The translations under genes were made by a program, and so were the position numbers. A stretch of 34,461 bases of DNA from Pseudomonadota bacterium (GTDB lineage: Bacteria; Pseudomonadota; Gammaproteobacteria; Xanthomonadales; Xanthomonadaceae), in contig JAEXLY010000256.1 in NCBI GenBank assembly GCA_023444765.1, forward strand, positions 1 through 34,461, in the 5' to 3' direction. The notes beneath the pieces are model-generated. The model did no database searches and was not told where the DNA came from. It saw only the letters and a list, made by a program, of their open reading frames with translations. This document shows positions 7,085 through 15,621 of the stretch, in pieces; within the stretch, counting starts at the first letter, position 1, and each line of letters opens with the position of its first letter.

Positions 7085-7774
7085 GTGCAGAAACGCATCC
7101 TGATCGTCGACGATGAACCCGCGATCCGCGAGATGGTCGCATTCGCCCTGCGCAAGGGCGACTTCGACCCGGCCCACGCCGGAGACGCGCGCGAAGCCCA
7201 GTCGGCCATCGCCGACCGCGTGCCCGACCTGATCCTGCTCGACTGGATGCTGCCGGGCACCAGTGGCCTGGAACTGGCCCGGCGCTGGCGCAAGGACGCC
7301 ATGACCCGCGACGTGCCGATCATCATGCTCACCGCCCGCGGCGAGGAGAACGATCGCGTCGGCGGACTCGAGGCCGGGGTGGACGACTACGTGGTCAAAC
7401 CGTTCTCGGCCCGCGAACTGCTGGCGCGGATCCGCGCGGTGATGCGGCGCTCGCGCGAGGACGACGAGGACGGCAGCGTCAGCGTCGGCGGCCTGCGCAT
7501 CGACGGCGCGGCGCACCGCGTGTTCGCCAACGACGAGCCCGTCGCCATCGGCCCCACCGAATACCGCCTGCTGCACTTCTTCATGACCCATCCCGAGCGC
7601 GTCTACAGCCGCACCCAGTTGCTCGACCACGTCTGGGGCGGGAGCGTGTATGTGGAGGAGCGCACGGTCGACGTCCACATCCGCAGGCTGCGCAAGACCC
7701 TGGAGCCGACCGGACTGGACGCCATGGTGCAGACCGTGCGCGGCGCCGGCTACCGCTTCTCGGCGGCGCTGTGA
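7085..7774 (+). CDS. phoB: Phosphate regulon response regulator PhoB
   Basis: A 229-residue OmpR/PhoB-family regulator. The receiver domain (1-120) has the acidic pair Asp9-Asp10, phosphoacceptor Asp53 in LLDWMLPG, Thr83 and Lys105 in VVKPF. The winged-helix domain (about 135-229) carries the recognition-helix segment VEERTVDVHIRRLRK. It activates phosphate-starvation genes at Pho boxes, one of which lies upstream. The GTG start at 7085 (MQKRILIVDDE) is preferred because PhoB orthologues begin there; a further GTG at 7061 would add eight atypical residues. phoR follows after an unusually long 138-bp gap. Confidence 0.95.
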   Translation: MQKRILIVDDEPAIREMVAFALRKGDFDPAHAGDAREAQSAIADRVPDLILLDWMLPGTSGLELARRWRKDAMTRDVPIIMLTARGEENDRVGGLEAGVDDYVVKPFSARELLARIRAVMRRSREDDEDGSVSVGGLRIDGAAHRVFANDEPVAIGPTEYRLLHFFMTHPERVYSRTQLLDHVWGGSVYVEERTVDVHIRRLRKTLEPTGLDAMVQTVRGAGYRFSAAL

Positions 7775-7912
7775 GCGAAGGGCTGCATTGCGGCCGGCAA
7801 CTCCCGGCCTGGTGATTCGGGCAGGCAAAAGCGGCAAGATCGGTCACACGCGGATCGAATCCGCTTCTCCCGGTTTCGAACCATTCCCCAGCGACCACGG
7901 CCCCACCGCCCC

Positions 7913-9238
7913 ATGACCCTGCCCGCCCGCTCCGCATGGATCCGCACGCTCGGCCAGCTGGCCCTGGTGCTGGCCGCCGCGCTCGCCGCGGGCCTGCTGC
8001 TCGGGCAGACCGGGTACGCGCTCGCGGTGGCTGCGCTGTGCGTGCTTGCCTGGCACTACTGGCGGCTGCGCCGCCTGCTGATGCGTCTCGGCTCGCGGCA
8101 GCGCCTGCCGGAGGTGTCGGGCAACGGCGTGTGGAACGAACTCGAGCGGCAGCTCCGGGCCAACCAGGAAGGAATGCGCGCGCGCAAGCGCCGGTTGATC
8201 TCCATGCTGCGCGCCTACCGCGCCGTGGCCGCCGCGCTGCCGGACGCGGTGGCGGTGGTCGAACGCAACAGCCAGCGCGTGCAGTGGTTCAACGAGGCCG
8301 CCACCCGCCTGCTGGGCCTGCGCTACCCCGCCGATGTCGGGCAGCCGCTGGGCGAGCGGCTGCAACCCCTGCGGATCTCGCACTGGCTCGCCGCCGGGCG
8401 CAACGCCGAGCCGTTGCTCGACGTGCCGTCGCCGGTCGCCCCGGACATTCGCCTGACCCTGCGCCTGATTCCGTACTCGGACGACCTGTGGTTGGTGGTG
8501 GCGCGCGACGTGACCAAGATGATGCGACTGGAGCAGATGCGCCGGGACTTCGTGGCCAATGTGTCGCATGAGCTGCGCACCCCGCTCACCGTCGTGCACG
8601 GCTACCTGGACATGCTCGATGCCGAAGAGCACCCGGAGTGGGCGCCGATGCTGGGCGAGATGCAGCAGCAATCGCAGCGGATGACCCAGCTGGTCGAGGA
8701 CCTGCTCACCCTGTCGCGGCTGGAGGCGCAGGACGGCGTCGAGAGCGAGCCGGTCGCGATGCCCTCGATGCTGGGCACGTTGCGCCGCGAGGCCATGGCG
8801 CTGAGCCAGGGCCGCCACACGGTGACGATCGAGGACAGTGCCGGCGTCGACCTGGAGGGCTCGACCCGCGAACTGCACAGCGCGTTCTCCAACCTGGTGA
8901 GCAATGCCGTGCGCTACACGCCGGCAGGCGGGACCATCACCATCGGCTTCGCCCGCGACGGCGAGGGCGCGACGCTGTCGGTCCGCGACAGCGGCTACGG
9001 CATCCCGCCGGCCCACCTGCCACGCCTGACCGAGCGCTTCTACCGGGTCTCGACCAGCCGCTCGCGCGAGTCGGGCGGCACCGGACTGGGCCTGGCCATC
9101 GTCAAGCACGTGCTGAACCTGCACCAGGCGCGGCTGGAGATCAGCAGCCAGGTCGGGCACGGCAGCGTGTTCTCCTGCCATTTCGGACCCGACCGCATCC
9201 TGCCGCGAGAGGGCGAACGTCCCGGAGCAGTCCCTTGA
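7913..9238 (+). CDS. phoR: Phosphate regulon sensor histidine kinase PhoR
   Basis: A 441-residue membrane kinase. Two short hydrophobic segments (about 14-31 and 35-48) are followed by a linker, a PAS domain (about 100-200), the H-box FVANVSHELRTPLT with phosphoacceptor His219, and the N (NLVSNAVRY), G1 (DSGYGI) and G2 (GGTGLGLAIV) boxes of the ATPase domain. There is no large periplasmic domain, as is usual for PhoR, which senses phosphate through the Pst transporter and PhoU. The ppk start overlaps its stop, so the two are probably translationally coupled. The pst genes are not in this window. Confidence 0.95.
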   Translation: MTLPARSAWIRTLGQLALVLAAALAAGLLLGQTGYALAVAALCVLAWHYWRLRRLLMRLGSRQRLPEVSGNGVWNELERQLRANQEGMRARKRRLISMLRAYRAVAAALPDAVAVVERNSQRVQWFNEAATRLLGLRYPADVGQPLGERLQPLRISHWLAAGRNAEPLLDVPSPVAPDIRLTLRLIPYSDDLWLVVARDVTKMMRLEQMRRDFVANVSHELRTPLTVVHGYLDMLDAEEHPEWAPMLGEMQQQSQRMTQLVEDLLTLSRLEAQDGVESEPVAMPSMLGTLRREAMALSQGRHTVTIEDSAGVDLEGSTRELHSAFSNLVSNAVRYTPAGGTITIGFARDGEGATLSVRDSGYGIPPAHLPRLTERFYRVSTSRSRESGGTGLGLAIVKHVLNLHQARLEISSQVGHGSVFSCHFGPDRILPREGERPGAVP

Positions 9239-11376
9239 ACCGACCCGGCAAGGCGCCTTCGCGCAAGCCACGCACAGCCGCCGTCGCGCCGGTGGCGCCG
9301 ACCGCGGATCCGCCGGCGCACGACCCGCTGCGCGATCCCTCCCTCTATCTCAATCGCGAGCTGTCGCAGCTCGATTTCAACTTCCGCGTGCTGGCGCAGG
9401 CGCAGGAGGAATCGGTGCCGCTGCTCGAGCGGCTGCGCTACCTGTGCATCTCCTGCACGAATCTCGACGAGTTCTTCGAGATCCGGGCCGCCACCGTGCG
9501 TCACGCGCAGGATTTCGGCACCGTTCCCACGCCTCCCGACGGCCTCGCCCCGGCCACGGTACTCAAGCGGATCCACGACCGCGCCGCCGAGCTGGTAGAG
9601 GCGCAGTACCGCTGCTGGAACGAGGTCCTGCGCCCCGCGCTGACCGAGAACGACGTGCGCGTGCTCGCGCGCGGGCAGTGGAACGCACGCCAGACGCGCT
9701 GGCTGCGCGCCTACTTCCGCGACGAGATCATGCCGGTGCTGTCTCCGCTTGGGCTCGACCCGGCGCATCCGTTCCCCAAGATCCTCAACAAGTCGCTCAA
9801 CATCGTGGTGGTGCTCAAGGGACGCGATGCCTTCGGGCGCGTCGGCAACCTCGCCATCGTCCGCGCGCCGCGCTCGCTGCCGCGCATCATCCAGCTGCCG
9901 CAGAAGGTATCCGGCGGCGAACATGATTTCGTGTTCCTCTCGGCGGTCCTGTCCGAGTTCGTGCACGAACTGTTCCCGGGCATGGAGATCAAGGGCGCCT
10001 ACCAGTTCCGCGTCACCCGGAACTCCGAGCTGATCGTGGACGAGGAGGAAGTGGAGAACCTGGCGCTGGCGCTGCGCGACGAACTGGCCGGCCGCGGCTA
10101 CCTGCGGGCGATGCGGCTGGAGATCGCCGCCGACTGCCCGCAGCCGATCGTGCGGACGCTGCTTCGCAACTTCGAGCTGCCCGAAAATGCGGTCTATCGC
10201 ATCGACGGACCGGTCAACCTCAACCGCGTCATACAGGTCTACGACCTGGTGCAGCGCCCGGATCTGAAGTTCCCGCCCTTCCAGCCGCGCGTGCCGAAGA
10301 ACGTGGACGCGATGTTCGACCTGGTCGCCGGCGGCGACGTGCTGCTGCACCACCCCTTCGACGCGTTCTCGCCGGTGCTCGAGCTGATCAAGCAGGCCGC
10401 CGAGGATCCCAACGTGCTGGCGATCAAGCAGACGCTCTACCGCACCGGTGCCGACTCGCCCATCGTCGAGCACCTGGTCCAGGCCGCGCGCAACGGCAAG
10501 GACGTGACCGTTGTCGTTGAGCTGCGCGCCCGCTTCGACGAAGAGGCCAACCTGGGCCTGGCCGACCGCCTGCAGGAGGCTGGCGTGCAGGTGGTGTACG
10601 GCGTGGTCGGCTACAAGACGCACGCCAAGATGCTGCTGGTGGTGCGCCGCGAAGGCCGCAAGCTGCGCCGTTACGTGCACCTGGGCACGGGGAACTACCA
10701 CTCGGGGACGGCACGCGTGTACACCGACTTCGGGCTGATCAGCGCCGACCCGGATATCGGCAACGACGTGCACCTGATCTTCCAGCAGCTGTCGGGCCTG
10801 GCACCTTCGATTTCGCTCAAGCGGCTGCTGCAATCGCCGTTCACCCTGCACGCGGGCATCCTCGCGCGCATCGAGCGCGAAACCGCGCACGCGCGCGCCG
10901 GTCGACCGGGACGCATCATCGCCAAGATGAACGCGCTCAACGAGCCCCAGGTGATGCGTGCGCTCTATGCGGCCTCCCAGGCGGGCGTGTCGATCGACCT
11001 GATCGTACGCGGCGCCTGCTCGCTGCGGCCGGGCGTTCCGGGCATCTCGGACAACATCCGCGTGCGTTCGATCGTCGGACGCTTCCTGGAGCACCACCGG
11101 GTGTACTGGTTCGGCAACGACGGACAACCCGACCTGCTGTGTTCGAGCGCCGACTGGCTCGAACGCAACCTGCTGCGCCGGGTCGAGACCTGCTTCCCCA
11201 TCCTCGATCCCGCTGCGGCCGCACGCGTGAAGGAAGAGGCGCTGGACAACTACCTGGCCGACAACCTCAACGCCTGGGAATTGCGCGCCGACGGCGTTTA
11301 CCGCAAGCTTGCGCCCGACGTGGAGGCCCTGCCGCATTCCGCGCAGACCTTCCTCCTGGCCAGACTCTGCGGATGA
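9235..11376 (+). CDS. ppk1: Polyphosphate kinase 1
   Basis: A 713-residue PPK1 that reversibly polymerises ATP gamma-phosphate into polyphosphate. The N-terminal domain begins at SLYLNRELSQLDFN, the LCISCTNLDEFFEIR region follows, and the catalytic half contains VVVELRARFDE, the phosphorylated-histidine segment YKTHAKM (His463), and SSADWLERNLLRRVE. The start is taken as TTG at 9235 in a TTGA overlap with the phoR stop, because coding-quality sequence extends to that point and no better start is seen before the conserved NRELSQLDFN. An internal GTG (V-A-P-T-A-D) is the alternative. Its stop overlaps the ppx start (ATGA), tying synthesis and degradation of polyphosphate to the PhoBR system. 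Confidence 0.93.
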   Translation: MNRPGKAPSRKPRTAAVAPVAPTADPPAHDPLRDPSLYLNRELSQLDFNFRVLAQAQEESVPLLERLRYLCISCTNLDEFFEIRAATVRHAQDFGTVPTPPDGLAPATVLKRIHDRAAELVEAQYRCWNEVLRPALTENDVRVLARGQWNARQTRWLRAYFRDEIMPVLSPLGLDPAHPFPKILNKSLNIVVVLKGRDAFGRVGNLAIVRAPRSLPRIIQLPQKVSGGEHDFVFLSAVLSEFVHELFPGMEIKGAYQFRVTRNSELIVDEEEVENLALALRDELAGRGYLRAMRLEIAADCPQPIVRTLLRNFELPENAVYRIDGPVNLNRVIQVYDLVQRPDLKFPPFQPRVPKNVDAMFDLVAGGDVLLHHPFDAFSPVLELIKQAAEDPNVLAIKQTLYRTGADSPIVEHLVQAARNGKDVTVVVELRARFDEEANLGLADRLQEAGVQVVYGVVGYKTHAKMLLVVRREGRKLRRYVHLGTGNYHSGTARVYTDFGLISADPDIGNDVHLIFQQLSGLAPSISLKRLLQSPFTLHAGILARIERETAHARAGRPGRIIAKMNALNEPQVMRALYAASQAGVSIDLIVRGACSLRPGVPGISDNIRVRSIVGRFLEHHRVYWFGNDGQPDLLCSSADWLERNLLRRVETCFPILDPAAAARVKEEALDNYLADNLNAWELRADGVYRKLAPDVEALPHSAQTFLLARLCG

Positions 11377-12911
11377 TGGATGCGCTTCCCAGAGCCGGTT
11401 CGCTCGCCACGCCCCTGCGCGATGGCGACATGCTGGCCGCGATCGACCTGGGCTCCAACAGCTTCCACATGGTGGTCGCCAGCTACACGCTGGGGCAGCT
11501 CCGCATCGTCGACCGCCTGCGCGAGACCGTGCGCCTGGCCGAAGGCCTGGACGGCCGTGGAGGCCTGTCGGCCGAGGTGCGCCAGCGCGCGCTCACCTGC
11601 CTGGCGCGCTTCGGCCAGCGCATCCGCGACATCCCGCCGCAGCGCGTGCGCGCGCTGGCGACCAACACCGTGCGCCTGCTCGCCGCGCCGCAGTCGTTCC
11701 TGGTGCCGGCCGAAACCGCGCTGGGCCACGGCATCGAAGTGATCTCTGGCCGCGAGGAGGCGCGCCTGATCTACCTCGGCGTCGCCCACGCGCAGCGGCC
11801 GCGGCCGGGCAGCCTGCGCCTGGTGATCGACATCGGCGGCGGCTCGACCGAGTGCATCATCGGCCGCGGGTTCCAGGCCGTGGAGCGCGAGAGCCTGCAG
11901 GTGGGCTGCATCGCGACCACCCGTCGCTTCTTCGACAACGGGAAGCTGTCGAAGCGGAGATGGCGCGAGGCGGTGATCGAGGTGGGGGCGGAGTTCCAGC
12001 AGTTCGCCAATACCTACCGCGCGCTGGGGTGGAACGAGGCCATCGGCGCCTCGGGCACCAACAAGGCCATCGGCGAGATCTGCGCAGCGATGAAGCTGAC
12101 CAAGGGGGCCGTCACCGCAGAGGCGCTGCCCCAGGTCCGCGACCGCCTGCTGCAGGCCACGCGCATCGACGCGATCGACCTGCCGGGGCTGTCGACCGAG
12201 CGCCGCCAGATCATCGCCGGCGGCTTGGTGGTGCTGGAGGCCGCCTTCGCGGCGCTGGGACTCACACGCATGGCGGTGAGCAAGGCCGCGATGCGCGAAG
12301 GCGTGCTCTACGACATGCTCGGCCGCGGCGGCGAGCACGACCCGCGCGAGGCCTCGATCCTCGCCCTCACCCAGCGCTACGGCATCGACGTGGCCCAGGC
12401 TGCGCGCGTGGAAGCCACCGCGATCCGCCTGTTCGAGCAGGCCGCGCCGGCATGGAAGCTCGACCCCGACGACGTAATCATGCTCGCCTGGGCGGCACGG
12501 CTGCATGAAGTGGGCCTGGCCATCGCGCACAGCCAGTACCAGGTGCATGGCGCCTACGTGATCGAACATTCGGACATCGCCGGCTTCTCCCGCCAGGAGC
12601 AGCAGTTCCTGGCCGCGCTGGTGCGCACGCACCGGCGCCGGGTCCCCAGGTCGGCGTTCGATGCCCTCCCCGACCGCCTGCTCGATGCGGCGCGCCGCAG
12701 TGCCGTGCTGCTGCGCCTGGCGGCACTGCTGCATCGGGCCCGCGACGCCGACGACATCCCCAGGCTCGACCTGGAAGTCTCCGGATCGCGACTCACCCTG
12801 CGCATGGACCGGCGCTGGCTGGAGATGCGGCCGCTGCTGCGCGCCGACCTGGAAGGCGAGCCGGCGGACATCGCCGCGCTGGGGGCCCAGCTCGAAATCG
12901 CGATGGACTGA
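11373..12911 (+). CDS. ppx: Exopolyphosphatase (Ppx/GppA family)
   Basis: A 512-residue enzyme of the ASKHA fold that removes terminal phosphates from polyphosphate or converts pppGpp to ppGpp. Phosphate-binding loop 1 is AIDLGSNSFHMVV (from about residue 23) and loop 2 is VIDIGGGSTE (151-160); the C-terminal half is helical with HD-like features (AARLHEVGLAIAHSQYQVHGAYVIEHS). The length fits Ppx rather than a short GppA. The ATG at 11373 overlaps the ppk stop in an ATGA arrangement. Its position with ppk under phoBR supports the polyphosphate role. Confidence 0.93.
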   Translation: MMDALPRAGSLATPLRDGDMLAAIDLGSNSFHMVVASYTLGQLRIVDRLRETVRLAEGLDGRGGLSAEVRQRALTCLARFGQRIRDIPPQRVRALATNTVRLLAAPQSFLVPAETALGHGIEVISGREEARLIYLGVAHAQRPRPGSLRLVIDIGGGSTECIIGRGFQAVERESLQVGCIATTRRFFDNGKLSKRRWREAVIEVGAEFQQFANTYRALGWNEAIGASGTNKAIGEICAAMKLTKGAVTAEALPQVRDRLLQATRIDAIDLPGLSTERRQIIAGGLVVLEAAFAALGLTRMAVSKAAMREGVLYDMLGRGGEHDPREASILALTQRYGIDVAQAARVEATAIRLFEQAAPAWKLDPDDVIMLAWAARLHEVGLAIAHSQYQVHGAYVIEHSDIAGFSRQEQQFLAALVRTHRRRVPRSAFDALPDRLLDAARRSAVLLRLAALLHRARDADDIPRLDLEVSGSRLTLRMDRRWLEMRPLLRADLEGEPADIAALGAQLEIAMD

Positions 12912-12969
12912 TCCGCGCGGCGAACAGGTCCGGGGCCGCGCCACGGGCGTGAACGGGAACGCTGCCGAC

Positions 12970-12998
12970 GCGTCACAGCACGGTCATGCGGCGGCCAT
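12970..12998 (+). promoter_or_regulatory. Candidate second Pho-box array before the glycosyltransferase gene
   Basis: GCGTCAC-AGCA-CGGTCAT-GCGG-CGGCCAT shows three 7-base units at exact 11-base spacing. The middle unit matches CTGTCAT at six of seven positions, the others more weakly. Unlike the phoB site the spacers are not AT-rich. It ends about 47-58 bp before the ATG, a similar distance to that upstream of phoB. Weak but well placed. Confidence 0.4.
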
Positions 12999-13045
12999 GG
13001 ACGCTTCACCCTGCTCCGGCAGCATGCGCCAAACGCGGAGGCCGC

Positions 13046-14194
13046 ATGCACTACGCCATCGTCACCGAAACCTATCCGCCCGAGGTCAACGGCGTGGCCC
13101 TGACGGTGCAGTCGATGGTCGGTGGCCTGCGGCAACGCGGACACCGGGTCTCGGTGGTGCGGCCTCGCCAGAGCGACTGCACCTCCCCGGATCCGGAGCA
13201 GACACTGGTGCGCGGTGTGGCACTACCGAGCTACCCGGGACTGCGGGCGGGCCTCCCTGCCACGGGCCTGCTCGGTCGGACATGGCGCCGGACGCGGCCC
13301 GACGCCATCTACATCGCCACAGAAGGCCCTCTTGGCTGGTCGGCACTGCGCGCGGCGCGGCGACTCGGAATGCCGGCAGCTACCGGCTTCCACACCCGGT
13401 TCGACGGGTACATGCGCGACTACCGCCTGCCCTGGCTGGAACCTGTCGCGCTGGGATGGATGCGCCGGTTCCACAACAGTGCCGCCGCCACCGTCGTGCC
13501 GACCCGCGAACTCCAGGAGCAACTGGCGCGGCTCGGCTTCCGGCACGTCCGTGTGATCTCGCGGGCGGTGGACACGGAGCTGTTCGATCCGGCGCGACGT
13601 CGCCAGGCCGTGCGCGACGCACTGGCCGTGCCGCCCGGTTCGCCACTGGTCATCCACGTCGGGCGACTGGCCGCGGAGAAGAATCTTTTGCTGGCCGTGC
13701 GGGCATTCCGCCAACTGCAGTCACGCCGGCCGGAAGCCCGCATGGTCTGGGTGGGCGACGGCCCGCTCCGCGCGCGCCTGCAGCGCGAGAATCCGGACTG
13801 CGTGTTCACCGGAACCCTGCGCGGGGAGGCACTGGCGCGGCAGTTCGCCAGCGCGGACCTGTTCCTGTTTCCAAGCCTCAGCGAGACTTTCGGCAACGTG
13901 ACGCTGGAATCGATGGCCAGCGGCGTGCCTGTGGTCGCCTACGACTACGGTGCCGCGCGCGAACATCTGCGGGACGGGGTGCACGGCGCCGCGATCGACT
14001 GCGGCGACGAGGCCGCCTTCGTTGCCGCGACGGTGACCCTGGGCAGCGACATGGGCCGGTTGCGGACCATGGGCCGTGCCGCCCGCGAAGCGGTGCTCGG
14101 GCTGTCGCAGCAACAGGTGGCCGCCGATCTGGACCGCCTGCTGGAGGGACTGGGGACTCCGGAGAACCGCCATGTCGACGACGCCGCAGCCTAG
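13046..14194 (+). CDS. GT4-family glycosyltransferase (lipid/mannosyl type)
   Basis: A 382-residue GT-B enzyme. The N-terminal domain starts ETYPPEVNGVA, the pattern of GDP-mannose-dependent alpha-mannosyltransferases and SqdX/SQD2-like glycolipid synthases. The C-terminal Rossmann domain contains VIHVGRLAAEKN, WVGDGPLR and the E-x7-E nucleotide-sugar motif (Glu280 to Glu288 in SETFGNVTLESMASG). The start MHYAIVTET is preceded by GGAG. The C-terminus overlaps the PAP2 phosphatase gene by 23 bases, implying one mRNA. Placement directly after phoBR-ppk-ppx, with a Pho-like array upstream, suggests glycolipid synthesis during phosphate limitation; donor and acceptor are unknown. Confidence 0.85.
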   Translation: MHYAIVTETYPPEVNGVALTVQSMVGGLRQRGHRVSVVRPRQSDCTSPDPEQTLVRGVALPSYPGLRAGLPATGLLGRTWRRTRPDAIYIATEGPLGWSALRAARRLGMPAATGFHTRFDGYMRDYRLPWLEPVALGWMRRFHNSAAATVVPTRELQEQLARLGFRHVRVISRAVDTELFDPARRRQAVRDALAVPPGSPLVIHVGRLAAEKNLLLAVRAFRQLQSRRPEARMVWVGDGPLRARLQRENPDCVFTGTLRGEALARQFASADLFLFPSLSETFGNVTLESMASGVPVVAYDYGAAREHLRDGVHGAAIDCGDEAAFVAATVTLGSDMGRLRTMGRAAREAVLGLSQQQVAADLDRLLEGLGTPENRHVDDAAA

Positions 14195-14711
14195 CTGGTG
14201 GTCGCAGAACGATACGGGCTGGTGCCTGCGCGCCAATCGCGCCGGCGCCAGGCGGGGCACCCGCTGGTGCTTTGCCGTGGTCAGCCGGCTTGGCGACGGC
14301 ATGTTCTGGTACCTGCTGATGGCGGGGATGGTCCTGGCCGACGGCCTGGACGGACTGGCGGCAAGCGCCCACCTTGCGGCCACCGGCGTGGTCGCGCTCA
14401 GCCTCTACAAGGGGCTCAAGCGCTGGACTCGTCGCCCGCGCCCGTTCGCCGTCGACGGCCGCATCCGTGCGTGGGTGGCACCCCTGGACGAATTCAGCTT
14501 CCCCTCCGGCCACACCCTGCACGCGGTCGCATTCACCGTGGTCGCACTGGCGCATTACCCGGCACTGGCCTGGCTGCTGCTGCCGTTCACCACCGCGGTG
14601 GCCGCCTCGCGCGTGGTGCTGGGCCTGCACTACCCCAGCGACGTGCTAGCGGCCATCGCCATCGGGGGCGCCCTGGGCGGGCTCTCGCTCGGGGTCGGGA
14701 CCCTGCAGTAG
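14172..14711 (+). CDS. PAP2-family membrane phosphatase
   Basis: A 179-residue membrane protein with the three acid phosphatase/PAP2 motifs: K80-x6-R-P-x-P (KGLKRWTRRPRP), PSGH at 111-114, and SR-x5-H-x3-D at 146-157 (SRVVLGLHYPSD). Hydrophobic helices lie around residues 35-75, 115-140 and 158-176. Family members dephosphorylate phosphatidic acid, phosphatidylglycerol phosphate or undecaprenyl pyrophosphate at the outer face of the inner membrane. The start MSTTPQPSWW lies inside the end of the glycosyltransferase gene, so translation is probably coupled. A phosphatase supplying diacylglycerol to the preceding glycosyltransferase is a plausible pairing (inference). Confidence 0.87.
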   Translation: MSTTPQPSWWSQNDTGWCLRANRAGARRGTRWCFAVVSRLGDGMFWYLLMAGMVLADGLDGLAASAHLAATGVVALSLYKGLKRWTRRPRPFAVDGRIRAWVAPLDEFSFPSGHTLHAVAFTVVALAHYPALAWLLLPFTTAVAASRVVLGLHYPSDVLAAIAIGGALGGLSLGVGTLQ

Positions 14712-14736
14712 TCGAGCAACGCCGCGGCAAGCGGCT

Positions 14737-15621
14737 TCAGCCCGGCCTTTCCACGCGCGCCCGCGAAAGCGCGGGCAGCGACTGCTCGGGCCAGTCGCGA
14801 TCGTTGGCCACCTGCGCCTGCGCGCGAGATGCCTCCAGCGCACCGGGCGCGATCTCGGCAATGGCCCATCCGGCATCCGCGGCCGTCCGGGCCAGGATGC
14901 CGTCGGCAGGGAATCCGCCATCCATCGGGGCGTAGATCGCCGCCTCGCCGCTGTTGATGTCCAGCACCGGGCTCCAGGGCGCCTCGCCCGCGGTCACCGC
15001 CTTCGCCACGAAGCAGCGATTCTCCAGAGCACGGGCCAGGCATCCCACCTGCACGCGCGTGGCGCCCGCGGCGGTATCGGTGCAACTGGGCACGAGCAGC
15101 AGGCGCGCGCCGGCTTCGTACTGCGCGCGCACCGGAAGCGGAAACTCGATGTCGTAGCAGACCGCCAGGCCCAGGCGCGCCGTGCCCGTGTCGACCACCT
15201 TGAGCGCGTCGCCGCCGTCGATCAGGCCGGTCGCCTTCTCGAAACCGGTCAGCTGCAGTTTGTCCTGCCAGGCATGGCCGCCGCGGGGCAGCAGCAGGTC
15301 GGCGCGGTTGCGATAGCGCCCACCGCCATCATCGAGCAGGAAGGTGCCTGCGGCGATGGCGATCCCGGTTTCGCGCGCGAGCGTCGAGAACAATGCCAGC
15401 CAGGGCGCCCTGTAGCGCTGGATGGCCGCCAGCGAGGCCGGGAGGTCGGATGCGATCTCCGGGCCGAAGGTCGCCGCCAGTTCCAGCGACAGGTACTCGG
15501 GCAGTACCGCGAGCTCCACGCCCTGTGCCGCCAGGCCTTCGAACATCCCCCGCAGGCGCTGGCCGAAGGCTTCGAAGCTGGCCGGCGCCTGGATCGCGTA
15601 CTTCGCCGCGGCGACCCTCAC
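14737..15621 (-). CDS. Carbon-nitrogen hydrolase (nitrilase superfamily)
   Basis: A 294-residue cytoplasmic hydrolase with the nitrilase catalytic triad: Glu42 (VLPEYLSLE), Lys121 (QDKLQLTGFE) and Cys155 (AVCYDIEFP). Bacterial relatives hydrolyse omega-amides or related C-N bonds, and I cannot assign the substrate. The GTG start at 15621 overlaps the stop of the upstream acetyltransferase gene (GTGA); the longer open frame would run into that gene and lacks family resemblance. Pairing of a GNAT enzyme with a nitrilase-family enzyme in one transcript is recurrent in proteobacteria and suggests a shared small-molecule or amide substrate (inference). Confidence 0.88.
   Translation of the reverse strand: MRVAAAKYAIQAPASFEAFGQRLRGMFEGLAAQGVELAVLPEYLSLELAATFGPEIASDLPASLAAIQRYRAPWLALFSTLARETGIAIAAGTFLLDDGGGRYRNRADLLLPRGGHAWQDKLQLTGFEKATGLIDGGDALKVVDTGTARLGLAVCYDIEFPLPVRAQYEAGARLLLVPSCTDTAAGATRVQVGCLARALENRCFVAKAVTAGEAPWSPVLDINSGEAAIYAPMDGGFPADGILARTAADAGWAIAEIAPGALEASRAQAQVANDRDWPEQSLPALSRARVERPG

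Noticed and set aside
4269..7142. Very long open frame on the minus strand antisense to bepA
   Set aside because: Its translation is Arg/His/Gln/Ala-rich with no domain. It is the stop-poor shadow of GC-rich codons in bepA, and it also runs through grxC and the AhpD-like gene in the wrong frame.
7792..7809. Intrinsic terminator between phoB and phoR
   Set aside because: The stem is only six pairs and has no following T-tract, so it is unlikely to stop transcription by itself.
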